Shown here: positions 8,363 to 16,075 of the stretch, one piece after another | Layout: the number at the start of each line of letters is the position of its first letter | Numbering within the stretch: the stretch's first letter is position 1 | Source: Mesorhizobium sp. dw_380 | Lineage (GTDB): Bacteria; Pseudomonadota; Alphaproteobacteria; Rhizobiales; Rhizobiaceae | Direction: 5' to 3' | DNA length: 64,000 nt | Assembly: GCF_018588885.1 (NCBI RefSeq) | Contig: NZ_JAFFIW010000020.1 | Coordinates: 1 to 64,000, forward strand | Translations under genes and position numbers: made by a program | The notes under the pieces: generated by a model | Database searches by the model: none | The model's input: the letters and a program-made list of their open reading frames with translations, nothing else | What the model was told of the DNA's origin: nothing

Positions 8363-9896
8363 ATGAAGTCGGTGGATACGATTGCCCGGGTTCGGCGCGC
8401 CTTCCATGTGCAGGGATGGTCGCTCAAGCGGATTTGCCGCGAGCTGCATGTGTCGCGGAACACTGTCCGCAAGATTCTCAGATCCAATGAGACATCGTTC
8501 TCCTGCGAACGCGAGCGGCAGCCCAAGCCGAAGATCGGTCCGTGGCAGGATCAGCTTGACGGGTTTTTGAATGGCAACCGTGGCAAGGCGGCGCGCGAGC
8601 AACTGATACTGATCCGGATTTACGAAGAGCTTTGCAGCCTCGGCTACGAGGGAGGCTATGACGCCGTCCGCCGCTACGCGAAGAGCTGGGCGAAGGCGCA
8701 GGGATCGGCGATGGCGGACGCCATGTGCCGCTGTTCTTCGCGCCGGGCGAGGCCTACCAGTTCGACTGGAGCCACGAGATCGTCCTGCTCAACGGCGTGA
8801 CAGTGACCGTGAAGGTCGCACATGTCCGGCTCTGCCACAGCCGCATGATGTTCGTCAGGGCCTATCCGCGCGAGACGCAGCAGATGGTCTTCGACGCCCC
8901 CGACCGGGCGTTCGCCTTCTTTGGGGGCGCCTGCATGCGCGGCATCTACGACAACATGAAGACGGCGGTGGAAACGATCTTTGTTGGCAAGGACCGCCAA
9001 TACAATCGCCGCTTCCTGCAGATGTGCAGCCATTATCTGGTGCAGCCGGTCGCCTGCACGCCCGCGTCGGGCTGGGAGAAGGGTCAGGTCGAGAACCAGG
9101 TCGGGCTGGGAGAAGGGTCAGGTCGAGAACCAGGTCGGGCTGGTGCGCGAGCGCTTCTTCACGCCCAGGCTGCGCTTCAAGACCTATGAGGAGCTGAACG
9201 CCTGGCTGCAGGACAAGTGCGTCGCCTACGCCAAGGCGCACCGTCACATCGACCAGCCGGAACGAACGATCTGGAACGTGTTCGAGGAGGAGCGCGGCAA
9301 GCTGGTCGAATATCGCGGCCCCTTCGACGGGTTCCATGCGGTGCCGGCCTCGGTGTCGAAGACCTGCACGGTGCGCTTCGACAACAACAAATACTCTGTC
9401 CTGTCGACGGCCGTCGGCCGGCCGGTCGAGATCCATGCCTATGCCGGCAAGATCGTCATCCGCCAGGACGGCGTGGTCGTCGCCGAACATGCCCGCTCCT
9501 TCGGCCGCAATGAGACGATCTACGATCCCTGGCATTACATGCCGGTCCTTGCCCGCAAGCCCCGGTGCACTGCGCAACGGTGCGCCCTTCCAGGGCTGGG
9601 TCCTGCCCTCGGCGATGGAGCGTATCCGACGCAGATTGAAGGCGACGCATGACGGCGATCGGCAGATGGTGTCGATCCTGGCCACGGTGTTGACCGACGG
9701 CATCGATGCCGTGGAAGCCGCCTGCCAGGAGGCGCTCGATCAGAACGTCTGCTCCTGCGCCGTCATCATCAACATTCTGGCGCGGCGGCGCGACCCCGCG
9801 CCGGCCCTCACCATTCTCACCCCGCACGCGCTTCGCCTGCAGCATGAGCCGCAGGCCGACTGCGCCCGCTACGACAGCCTCAGGAGGGCAAGCTGA
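8363..9896 (+). pseudogene. istA: istA transposase gene with three frame-disrupting lesions
   Basis: The reading pieces together an IS21 IstA transposase. An N-terminal helix-turn-helix appears as WSLKRICRELHVSRNTVRKI. The DDE catalytic core includes YQFDWSHE, and a later piece reads GWEKGQVENQVG, with a C-terminal IstA_C region after it. Three lesions break it: a one-base loss near 8722 (GCCATG for GCCCATG), a 34-bp tandem duplication at 9069-9136, and one extra C near 9560. The remaining codons are well conserved, so the damage looks recent. The last frame ends in a TGA overlapping the istB start codon, the usual IS21 arrangement. The protein cannot be made as a whole unless all three are sequencing errors. 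Confidence 0.9.
9069..9136 (+). repeat. 34-bp tandem duplication inside istA
   Basis: The 34-bp unit starting GGGCTGGGAGAAGGGTCAGG occurs twice in direct contact (9069-9102 and 9103-9136). Because 34 is not a multiple of three it shifts the istA frame. It is flanked by a further seven matching bases, GGGCTGG, which may have aided slippage. Confidence 0.95.
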
Positions 9897-10624
9897 TGGA
9901 ACGCACCCAGGTTCTGGATCTGATGGGGACGCTGAAGCTCTATGGCATGCGCGGTGCCTATGACGAGGTCATGGCGACAGGCATCAAGCGCCAGCACGAG
10001 CCGCCGAGGATCGTCGGCGATCTGCTGTCGGCCGAGATCGCCGAGAAGCAGGCGCGCTCCATCAAATACCAGCTCACCGTCGCCAAGCTGCCGATCGCCA
10101 AGGACATCGATGAGTTCGACTTCGACGGCACGCCGGTCAACGAGGTGCTGGTCCGGGACCTTGCCAACGGCACCTTCGTCGCCGACCAGCGCAACGCCGT
10201 GCTCATCGGCGGCACCGGAACCGGCAAGTCGCATCTGGCAATCGCCATTGCCCGCGCCCTGATCCGCAACGGCTCACGTGGCCGCTTCTTCAACGTCGTC
10301 GATCTCGTCAAGCGGCTCGAGACCGAGCACCGCGGCGGCAAGCAGGGCCGTATTGCCGATTACCTCACCCGGCTCGACTTCATCGTGCTCGATGAACTCG
10401 GCTATCTCCCGTTCGCGCAAGCCGGCGGGCAATTGCTCTTCCACCTGATCAGCAGGCTCTATGAACGGACCTCGATCATCGTCACCACCAACCTGGCGTT
10501 CGGAGAATGGCCCGCCGTCTTCGGCGACGCCAAGATGACGACAGCGCTGCTCGACCGTCTCCCCCATCATTACGAGATTATCGAGACCGGAAACGAGTCC
10601 TGGCGCTTCAAGAACCGCGCCTGA
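9896..10624 (+). CDS. istB: IS21 helper ATPase IstB
   Basis: This is an intact 242-residue AAA+ ATPase that assists IS21 transposition by preparing target DNA for IstA. Walker A is at about residues 105-112 (GGTGTGKSHLA) and Walker B reads DFIVLDELGYL; the sensor stretch is SIIVTTNLAFGEW. The ATG overlaps the istA stop and is preceded by AGGAGGG. It is related to the DnaA/DnaC type of initiator ATPases. Its partner IstA is broken in this copy, so IstB probably has no function here except in trans. A truncated relative of its 3' end is found near 61.6 kb. Confidence 0.95.
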   Translation: MERTQVLDLMGTLKLYGMRGAYDEVMATGIKRQHEPPRIVGDLLSAEIAEKQARSIKYQLTVAKLPIAKDIDEFDFDGTPVNEVLVRDLANGTFVADQRNAVLIGGTGTGKSHLAIAIARALIRNGSRGRFFNVVDLVKRLETEHRGGKQGRIADYLTRLDFIVLDELGYLPFAQAGGQLLFHLISRLYERTSIIVTTNLAFGEWPAVFGDAKMTTALLDRLPHHYEIIETGNESWRFKNRA

Positions 10625-10863
10625 TCACCCCATCATGCTGCCAAGCGCAATCCGCGCTCGCCCGGGCTGCGCAACCCTGACCAGCTCCGCCCGGGCGAAC
10701 GCTGACCGCCGCGCATTCCATAAGGGGGGTCAAAATTGGACGCCGATCTGGAGTGCGCCCAACACTTCCGGCAGACGGGAAAAACCGCAGCCTGATCAGT
10801 GTCCACCCCCAGGGGCGCACTCCAATCTGGGGTCAGTTTTGGAAGCCGTTTGACACGAATGTC

Positions 10864-11303
10864 GGCTTCCAGTCTTTGACGGTGAACCTCGGCGTCCCTG
10901 TCACGGTCGACGCGAACACAGTGCGCCTAAGAGCTACGTTCCGCCGAAAAGAAGGAAGGCGCTCATAGACAACCCGGATTGACGCCAAGACAACGCGCGG
11001 CCTGTGGGCCCGCACCGCTTGCGGGCGGTGCGAGCCCGGCCAAGGGTTGCCCTACCTTGGCCAGCAGCGTTGGACGCTGCCACCGTTGAAACATGCCTCG
11101 GAATATCAGGTTCCGCTTATGAAAAAAAACTCGCCACATTTCGGCGCGTCAACGACAACTAGTGGGCCCATCCGGCGCCGAACTGTCGCCCGTCAAACCA
11201 TGGCACGCCACCGCGCTTCGCCCAACTTTCTTACTTGCCCGAGGAACATGCTTCCGACATCGACGTTCTGACTGGGCTTGGTGTCCTCCAAGCAATTGGT
11301 AGG
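10864..11303. other. Region without a recognisable gene
   Basis: Short open frames occur on both strands but none shows conserved motifs or a ribosome site. The stretch next to the IS21 right end should hold the other part of the interrupted locus; frames reading KDWKPTF (minus) or a plus-strand alternative are both possible and I cannot choose between them. Confidence 0.3.
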
Positions 11304-11339
11304 GGCCCGCCACTGTTCCCCTCAATCCAGTGACGGGCC
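11304..11339 (+). terminator. Hairpin resembling a terminator
   Basis: GGCCCGCCACTG and CAGTGACGGGCC pair with one bulge around a 12-nt loop. No long T-run follows, so the function is uncertain. It precedes the small zinc-ribbon gene at 11372. Confidence 0.35.
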
Positions 11340-11371
11340 TTCGCTATTCTGTACGAGGTGCTGGGCAGTCG

Positions 11372-11554
11372 ATGACGAAGCTATCCGACCTTGGACCTCC
11401 CATCAACGGTACGCGTCACGGCGGGCCGCCGGCCAGCGAAAGTGACCATTTCCATACATGCCCGACCTGCGGCCAGCCCGTCGACCGGCGCGACCTGCGG
11501 CAGGTTATCTGGCACGAACAGCCAGGGCACGAGCCGCTGGAGATGGACGCCTAG
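11372..11554 (+). CDS. Small zinc-ribbon protein (paralogue 1 of 3)
   Basis: This 60-residue protein opens with MTKLSDLGPPINGTRHGG and carries CPTCGQPVDRRDLRQVIWHE, a single CxxC pair followed by a histidine-rich tail that could complete a zinc site. Two close relatives lie in the same window (minus strand 13552-13737 and plus strand 60598-60921), which supports that it is a real gene. The family is not one I can name; no function is claimed. ATG 11372 was chosen because the paralogues start at the same MTKLS/MKHSE position. Confidence 0.6.
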   Translation: MTKLSDLGPPINGTRHGGPPASESDHFHTCPTCGQPVDRRDLRQVIWHEQPGHEPLEMDA

Positions 11555-11603
11555 CGGCCCTTATGTCACGCGCCGAAAGGCGAAGCGGTAGCGGATGTGG
11601 TGG

Positions 11604-11762
11604 TTAAAATAGACGCCGCTTGGCAAAGGCAGATTTGAAAGCGGTGAAAGTCCCCGGAGGCACGTCCAAGAACTCGTAACGCCTGCCGCTCGCTACAAAC
11701 CACACCGACAGAACCCTGCTGTCTGGATCATATTCGAACTTGCGTATCGAAGTCGACGGCAT
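11604..11762 (-). CDS. KTSC-domain protein, C-terminus lost by frameshift
   Basis: A 52-residue minus-strand frame reads IRKFEYDPDSRVLSVWF and RYEFLDVPPGTFTAFKSA, the KTSC fold signature (a short domain of unknown function, often in phage and plasmid proteins). KTSC proteins end in a conserved FNxHIRxRY stretch. Here the frame stops at RRLF-TAA, but skipping one T in the TTTT run gives FNHHIRYRFAFRRVT and a stop at 11561. One inserted T therefore removes the conserved tail. No strong ribosome site is visible before ATG 11762. The gene is shorter than most automatic length cut-offs. Confidence 0.55.
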   Translation of the reverse strand: MPSTSIRKFEYDPDSRVLSVWFVASGRRYEFLDVPPGTFTAFKSAFAKRRLF

Positions 11763-11916
11763 GACATGCCCGAAAAAAGCGCGCCGGCCGGAGCCAGCGG
11801 GAAGGATCTAGAGTGTGCTGCGATCAACCAGCATAGGTCAACGAACCGCGGTGGGGTTGGTTGCGATAGTCAGGCGGACGCGGCATGCTGGCTTCGAGCA
11901 CCGGAGATTGGAGATT

Positions 11917-12120
11917 ATGGCCCGCGAAGTCGAGTTTCAGGATGACGATGTGGTGGTCACATCGCGCAATCCGCTGAAAGGCACGTTGCTGCTGATCACG
12001 GATGACGATGATGAGGTCGAGCTGCAGCTCGACAAAGAAACTGCCGAGGCGCTTATGATCGCCCTGGCCGCCTTTCTGATGCAAGAGGAAGGCGGTGACA
12101 TGCCGAGGCTCTCAGCATAG
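11917..12120 (+). CDS. Small acidic hypothetical protein
   Basis: This 67-residue protein is rich in Asp and Glu in its first half (EFQDDDVVVTSRN, LLITDDDDEVELQL) and has an amphipathic alpha-helical second half (KETAEALMIALAAFLMQ). ATG 11917 follows GGAGATT. No family is recognised. It lies alone between the KTSC gene (opposite strand) and a 430-bp stretch without a clear gene. Confidence 0.55.
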   Translation: MAREVEFQDDDVVVTSRNPLKGTLLLITDDDDEVELQLDKETAEALMIALAAFLMQEEGGDMPRLSA

Positions 12121-12553
12121 CCCGAAAGTGACGGGGCGGCCTCCTTCCGGTCCCAGTCACTATCCGCGCTTGCAACGTATGGAAAAAGGCCCGCCACCCT
12201 TCGGCAGCGTCCAGTCAGGCCGGCCCTTGGTAGGAATCCGTACCGTGACTAACGCAGTCAGGCGATTTGTCCGACGAAGCGGAACATGCCTCCAGCAGGC
12301 GGAACGGGGCGTCAGGTCCGGGCCGAAGCGATCACCAGCTTCACCAGGTCGAAACCTAGCGCTTTGGTTCAGCCAAGGATCATCTGAGCTATTACAATCG
12401 TCAGAACCATTGAAGCCGGAACGGCTAGAAGACAGCACATCTCAACGATTTTGGTATTCTGTCGCTTGTCCATCTTCGCAGCCTCGCGTTGTCGGTGTCA
12501 TTTTGACGCCAACGGGCGGCCGCTGGAAGCGGTTCCCGGCGCGGCGACCAGAG
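12121..12553. other. Region without a recognisable gene
   Basis: A long plus-strand frame crosses it but is rich in Arg, Pro and Ser without motif or start signal, as expected of chance open frames in GC-rich DNA. I see no hairpin or repeat worth naming. Confidence 0.3.
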
Positions 12554-12790
12554 ATGCCGCCGGTGCTGCATATTAGCAACACCTTGTCGAACCACCGGCC
12601 GCCGAGCGTTAAGTGGTTCCCGAGAAGTATGCGTAGACCCGCGCCGATCGAGCTTTATGGACCGGACGCGGCGACCGCCGCAGCCTGGTTAGCGTTGGAG
12701 GCGAACTTTGACGGCCGCGGAGCCGACTATAGCGTCTGGTGCACAGTGTTCCTCGAACTTGCCAAAGTCACCTTCACTCAGATCAGATGA
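12554..12790 (+). CDS. Possible small hypothetical protein
   Basis: The last 60 codons of an open frame have balanced composition, including IELYGPDAATAAAWLALEAN and FLELAKVTFTQIR, which differs from the low-complexity sequence before it. ATG 12554 is the nearest start, without a clear ribosome site. The stop overlaps the 3' end of the convergent gene at 12778. No family recognised. Confidence 0.3.
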   Translation: MPPVLHISNTLSNHRPPSVKWFPRSMRRPAPIELYGPDAATAAAWLALEANFDGRGADYSVWCTVFLELAKVTFTQIR

Positions 12791-12972
12791 CATCCCGAGG
12801 AGACCCGGCGCTTGAGGTCTTCGGCATTCAGGAGGGCCAACAAATCCTCGGCATACCCCTGGTCAAGACCTTCAGCCGGTGCGCCCCATGCATCGACGGG
12901 CTGCCCGGTGAACACGTCGAACACCGTCCAGGTTTCATCTAGCTCCTTCCTAAGATTGTACCGCTGACTCAT
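12778..12972 (-). CDS. Small hypothetical protein
   Basis: This 64-residue protein reads MSQRYNLRKELDETWTVFDV followed by TGQPVDAWGAP and EDLLALLNAEDLKRR. It resembles short rhizobial proteins with an RKExDGTWTVFDVFTGxPA pattern that I recall as uncharacterised. The start is the only ATG in frame; the ribosome site is weak. It is the first of a run of four small minus-strand genes between 12.8 and 13.7 kb, which may reflect serial capture of tiny genes. Confidence 0.55.
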   Translation of the reverse strand: MSQRYNLRKELDETWTVFDVFTGQPVDAWGAPAEGLDQGYAEDLLALLNAEDLKRRVSSGCHLI

Positions 12973-13042
12973 GCAGCTAATTTAGGAGATCGGAATGTTT
13001 GGGCAAATGCCTGAGCGAGGGATCGTGTACGAAGGAGACTCC

Positions 13043-13288
13043 CTAAAGATCGGGGAGCAGCATTCCTTCCTCCTTGGCAGCCTCAATGAACGCCTTTCGG
13101 ACCTCGTGTGGGGAACCTTGAGCGTCGATAGCGTCTAAGCAGGCATATGCCGCCAGATACCACTTGGGGCCTCTTTGGGTCCACTGAAGCAGTTGTTCCC
13201 TTGCCGCCTGAACGTGGCTAATGTCGTGTCGGACGTCACCCTCGATTGTCTTAACGGGGACCGGAGGGTGGAACCATCCGAGGAGCAT
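13043..13288 (-). CDS. DUF982 family protein
   Basis: This 81-residue protein fits the DUF982 pattern of rhizobial plasmids: an N-terminal PPVPVKTIEGDVRHDI, a middle LLQWTQRGPKWYLAAYA, and the conserved CLDAIDAQGSPHEVRKAFIE block near the C-terminus. DUF982 has no assigned function. Its ATG at 13288 touches the stop of the gene upstream, so the two are probably translated from one message. Confidence 0.7.
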   Translation of the reverse strand: MLLGWFHPPVPVKTIEGDVRHDISHVQAAREQLLQWTQRGPKWYLAAYACLDAIDAQGSPHEVRKAFIEAAKEEGMLLPDL

Positions 13289-13518
13289 TAGGGTTCACGA
13301 ACGTCGAAGGCAACGAACAGCCCCAAACTCGGGGCTACATCAACGATCATCTCGACCAGCTGACACTCAGTCTCCGAAAGATGCGGGCCGCGTTCCCGCA
13401 CCCTGGCAATGGTAGCCTTTACGGACACCATGTCCCCGACTTGAAAGCCCTCTAGGACCTCGCAAACAAGTTCCCTGGCGGTGCGCTGTGCGGACCAATC
13501 AGACGCTTGAGTATCCAT
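13288..13518 (-). CDS. Hypothetical protein with a broken paralogue at 18.9 kb
   Basis: This 76-residue protein reads RTARELVCEVLEGFQVGDMV followed by SVKATIARVRERGPHLSETE. A degraded relative (RQTAKELVREALLGSQPGDI, then VSVKATIAECP) is found on the minus strand near 18918-19037, so the family is real though I cannot name it. It is translationally coupled to the DUF982 gene, whose start overlaps its stop. It could be a small regulatory or structural protein; nothing in the sequence decides this. Confidence 0.55.
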   Translation of the reverse strand: MDTQASDWSAQRTARELVCEVLEGFQVGDMVSVKATIARVRERGPHLSETECQLVEMIVDVAPSLGLFVAFDVREP

Positions 13519-13551
13519 CCCGTCTGACGGACGGCACTTCGATGTCGCCGC

Positions 13552-13737
13552 CTAATCTACCAGCAGGAGGAGCGGCTTGTGCTTTGGCCGTTCGTGCCAA
13601 ATGACCTGTCGCAGGTCACGCATCTCGACCTGCTGTCCGCAAATCGGGCAAGTGTAAAAGTTATCATACTCGTCGGCATGGTCATCGTCGTACGGCTTGC
13701 CGGGAACTGGCGGACCAAGGGCGGATAGCTTCGTCAT
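13552..13737 (-). CDS. Small zinc-ribbon protein (paralogue 2 of 3)
   Basis: This 61-residue protein starts MTKLSALGPPVPGKPYDDD and contains CPICGQQVEMRDLRQVIWHE, matching the proteins at 11372 and 60598 in the CxxCGQ.V..RDLRQVIWHE.P.H.PL core. The N-terminal region between LGPP and the CxxC is more acidic than in the others. The family is unnamed to me. The start is the shared MTKLS position. Confidence 0.6.
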   Translation of the reverse strand: MTKLSALGPPVPGKPYDDDHADEYDNFYTCPICGQQVEMRDLRQVIWHERPKHKPLLLLVD

Positions 13738-14203
13738 GGCCCACCAACCGTCCGCTGCGGCGATGGTTCCTGGTATTTAGAAGAAAATAACGGAACTAAC
13801 GCCCGCTTCTCAAGTTCTTGCGGCAGGAAGCATCTCGGACGTTCCAAAGCTCCGCAGCCCGTCTCGGTTCCGATAAGTAGCCATCCGAGGCGGACCATAA
13901 GGACCGCGAGGGGTGGGCAAACAAGCTGGCGTCACTGCATGGTCGCGCGATGCTAACGCTTCGCTTGGCGAGTATGGAAAGCCCACGCTCCCTTTGTCGT
14001 TGGTGACGTTCCCGAAATGGGATGAAGGGCGCCAGTATGCCTGGAATTGAGGAAGCGACGGGGCGCCAGAGCGGATTCCAACTCCCTGATGGTTCCGCGA
14101 AGGGCGGGTTCTTCGGCTCGGCTCCGGCGTGGCCTACGAAGGAAGGCTGGCGTCACGCCAACTAAAAGTCACGTTGCTGAAGGGGAGGAGCGAGAACGAC
14201 AGT
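13738..14203. other. Region without a recognisable gene
   Basis: No frame shows motifs or a ribosome site. The sequence CTGGCGTCAC occurs twice, near 13931 and 14147, in direct orientation. The region leads into the palindrome and the serine recombinase gene. Confidence 0.3.
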
Positions 14204-14233
14204 GGTAGATATACGCGTTCGCGTATATCTACC
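14204..14233. repeat. Perfect 14-2-14 palindrome beside the serine recombinase gene
   Basis: GGTAGATATACGCG and CGCGTATATCTACC are perfect reverse complements separated by TT. It lies 110 bp before the recombinase start. Serine recombinases cut with a 2-bp stagger at a central dinucleotide between inverted half-sites, so this may be its recombination site; an operator is the alternative. Confidence 0.6.
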
Positions 14234-14342
14234 GTGAAATATATCCTATATATTCCTTGGCACAATTAGGGAAGTCGTATAGCATCGCCTTCTAATTGTC
14301 GCGCCATTCCTGTCGATATCTCTGCTCGATGGAGACATTATA

Positions 14343-15716
14343 GTGACCAGCCTGTCGAATGTGCTCCGTACTCCGGCAGCGCAGTACGTTCGTATGTCAA
14401 CCGAGCACCAGCGCTATTCTCTGGAAAATCAAGTTGCTGCGATTTCCGAGTATGCCGAGGCGAGAGGCTTCGCTGTCGTCCAGACATATTCCGATGCTGG
14501 AAAGAGTGGCCTGAGTTTGAAGGGAAGGGACGGCCTGAAGAATCTGTTGGCCGACGTCGTGACCGGCCAACACGCCTATTCTGCGATCCTGGTGCTAGAC
14601 GTCAGCCGATGGGGTCGGTTTCAGGATACGGACCAATCCGCTCACTACGAGTTCCTTTGCAGGGATGCCGGTGTCGATGTCCGATATTGCGGTGAGCCCT
14701 TCGAGAACGACGGCAGCATGGTCTCGACCATAGTCAAGAACCTCAAGCGCGTGATGGCCAGCGAATACAGCCGCGAACTCTCCGCTAAGGTCCAACGAGC
14801 TCAAAAGCAACAAGCCCGGCTGGGTTTCAAGCAGGGGGGCAACAATATACCGTACGGCTTAAGGCGGCTACTGGTCACGAAGGATAGGGTGCCCAGGTTT
14901 CTCCTTGGACCGGGCGAACACAAGGGCCTGAGCAGCGACCGGGTCATCTTTGCGCCGGGTCCACCAGAGGAAATTGCAATTGTTCGACGCATTTTCCGAA
15001 TGTTTGTCTACCGACAGCGGAGCATGAGCAGTATCGCGGCAGAGCTGAACAAAGCGGGAATACTTTCGACAGAGGGACAGCCATGGAGCTTGCGACGTGT
15101 CAGGACAGTCCTCACTAGCGAGCTAATGTTGGGGTACTACGTCTATAATCGAACGACACACACCATGATGAGCCCAACCAGACCCAATCCTCCTGATCAA
15201 TGGATCAGAACTAGGGTGATGGAGCCACTCGTAAGCGCCAGTCTGTTTGCTAAAGCACAGCGCCCCAGAGGCTACGAGCGCGCCTACCCCCTATCAAAGT
15301 CAGTGATGATTAAGAGCCTGCGGTGGCTATTGCGGCAAAAGAAAACGCTCTCGTGGGACATCATTGACGCCTGTCCTTACACCCCTTGCGCGAAATCGTA
15401 TCACCAGCATTTTGGCGACCTCCGAGCTGCATACGCAATTGTGGGCTTCACGTGCCGTTGGAAACGCCCGCGCCGTCCTGGATTTTCGGATTTGGAGCTT
15501 CTCGATGGCATTCGACGGATCCAAACCTCCTTTGGACATGTTACTGCGGCGCTGATCAATGCTGACCCAGACCTGCCTCTCTGGGGAGTGTTCATAAGGC
15601 GATTCGGCTCTATGACGAACGCCTACGGGCTTGCAGGCTTCCCAATCACCAAAAGCGAAGCTTGCTCATCAGCGAGGAAAAGGGCCGGTCGAGCCCTCCG
15701 TGTCTCAGTTCAATAG
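14343..15716 (+). CDS. Serine recombinase (resolvase/invertase N-terminus, recombinase domain)
   Basis: This 457-residue site-specific recombinase has a resolvase-type catalytic domain at about residues 10-155. The nucleophile is Ser19 in YVRMSTEHQRYSLENQ, and the arginine motif is VSRWGRFQD. A recombinase (PF07508-like) domain follows at about 170-300, with PEEIAIVRRIFRMFVYRQRS. The C-terminal 150 residues carry two repeats of a HxHFG...AY.L.G pattern seen in rhizobial members. GTG 14343 is preceded by GGAGA at a spacing of seven bases. It would cut and join DNA through a phosphoserine link at sites with a 2-bp crossover; the palindrome at 14204-14233 is a candidate. It overlaps no other intact gene. 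The hipA pseudogene follows directly and may have been its neighbour's cargo. Confidence 0.9.
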   Translation: MTSLSNVLRTPAAQYVRMSTEHQRYSLENQVAAISEYAEARGFAVVQTYSDAGKSGLSLKGRDGLKNLLADVVTGQHAYSAILVLDVSRWGRFQDTDQSAHYEFLCRDAGVDVRYCGEPFENDGSMVSTIVKNLKRVMASEYSRELSAKVQRAQKQQARLGFKQGGNNIPYGLRRLLVTKDRVPRFLLGPGEHKGLSSDRVIFAPGPPEEIAIVRRIFRMFVYRQRSMSSIAAELNKAGILSTEGQPWSLRRVRTVLTSELMLGYYVYNRTTHTMMSPTRPNPPDQWIRTRVMEPLVSASLFAKAQRPRGYERAYPLSKSVMIKSLRWLLRQKKTLSWDIIDACPYTPCAKSYHQHFGDLRAAYAIVGFTCRWKRPRRPGFSDLELLDGIRRIQTSFGHVTAALINADPDLPLWGVFIRRFGSMTNAYGLAGFPITKSEACSSARKRAGRALRVSVQ

Positions 15717-15735
15717 AGGTCTGCCCGCTTTTTCG

Positions 15736-16075
15736 ATGGGACCAATGGCTGCACCCGATGAAGACCTCAACAGGATCAACTCACTGGACGTGCTGCTGTA
15801 CCATAATAAGGTTGGCATCATTTCGCGCAGGTCGGACGGTCTTAACACGTTCGACTTTGCGCAGGCCTATCGCGACACGGGTGGTTTCCCAATACTAAGC
15901 CTTTCGTTCTGGTCGTTAGCAGGCGGGGTCCGAAAAGATCTATGGCCGATCCGGGGTGCTTTGCCACCTTTCTTTGCGAACCTCTTCCCGGAGGACAAGC
16001 TTCGCGCGGCTATGGAGAGCCACCACCAGACCGAAGTGAGACCCGGGAACGATTTCGATCTCTTGGGAGCGCTAG
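15736..16075 (+). pseudogene. hipA: hipA 5' part (kinase toxin), interrupted by an insertion sequence
   Basis: The reading LDVLLYHNKVGIISRRSDG, FPILSLSFWSLAGGVR and LPPFFANLFPEDKLR is the N-terminal subdomain (couple_hipA) of HipA, a Ser/Thr kinase toxin that phosphorylates glutamyl-tRNA synthetase in E. coli. The frame reads into the insertion at GALD. Precise excision would join GAL to GADLPGAVQVLP at 17737 in the same frame. ATG 15736 is a likely start, without a strong ribosome site. No hipB antitoxin gene lies upstream; the serine recombinase gene ends there instead. Confidence 0.85.

Larger units (their letters stand above)
8250..10855 (+). mobile_element. IS21-family insertion sequence (2606 bp) with 8-bp target duplication
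   Basis: The left end starts TGTGAATCGGCGTGC and the right end, read inward, starts TGTCAAACGGCTTCC; they match at 22 of 27 positions, both ending in TGACCCC. Each end carries further inner copies of the CCAATTTTGACCCC type, as is usual for IS21. The octamer CGAATGTC occurs directly outside both ends (8242-8249 and 10856-10863), marking the target-site duplication. It contains istA (broken) and istB (intact), overlapping as ATGA-type neighbours. It could move only if istA is supplied by another copy. A fragment of a related element lies at 61416-61708 in the opposite orientation. Confidence 0.92.

Noticed and set aside
8722..9560. Programmed frameshifting in istA
   Set aside because: One of the three disruptions is a 34-bp tandem duplication, and the others are a loss and a gain outside typical slippery heptamers; decay explains all three.
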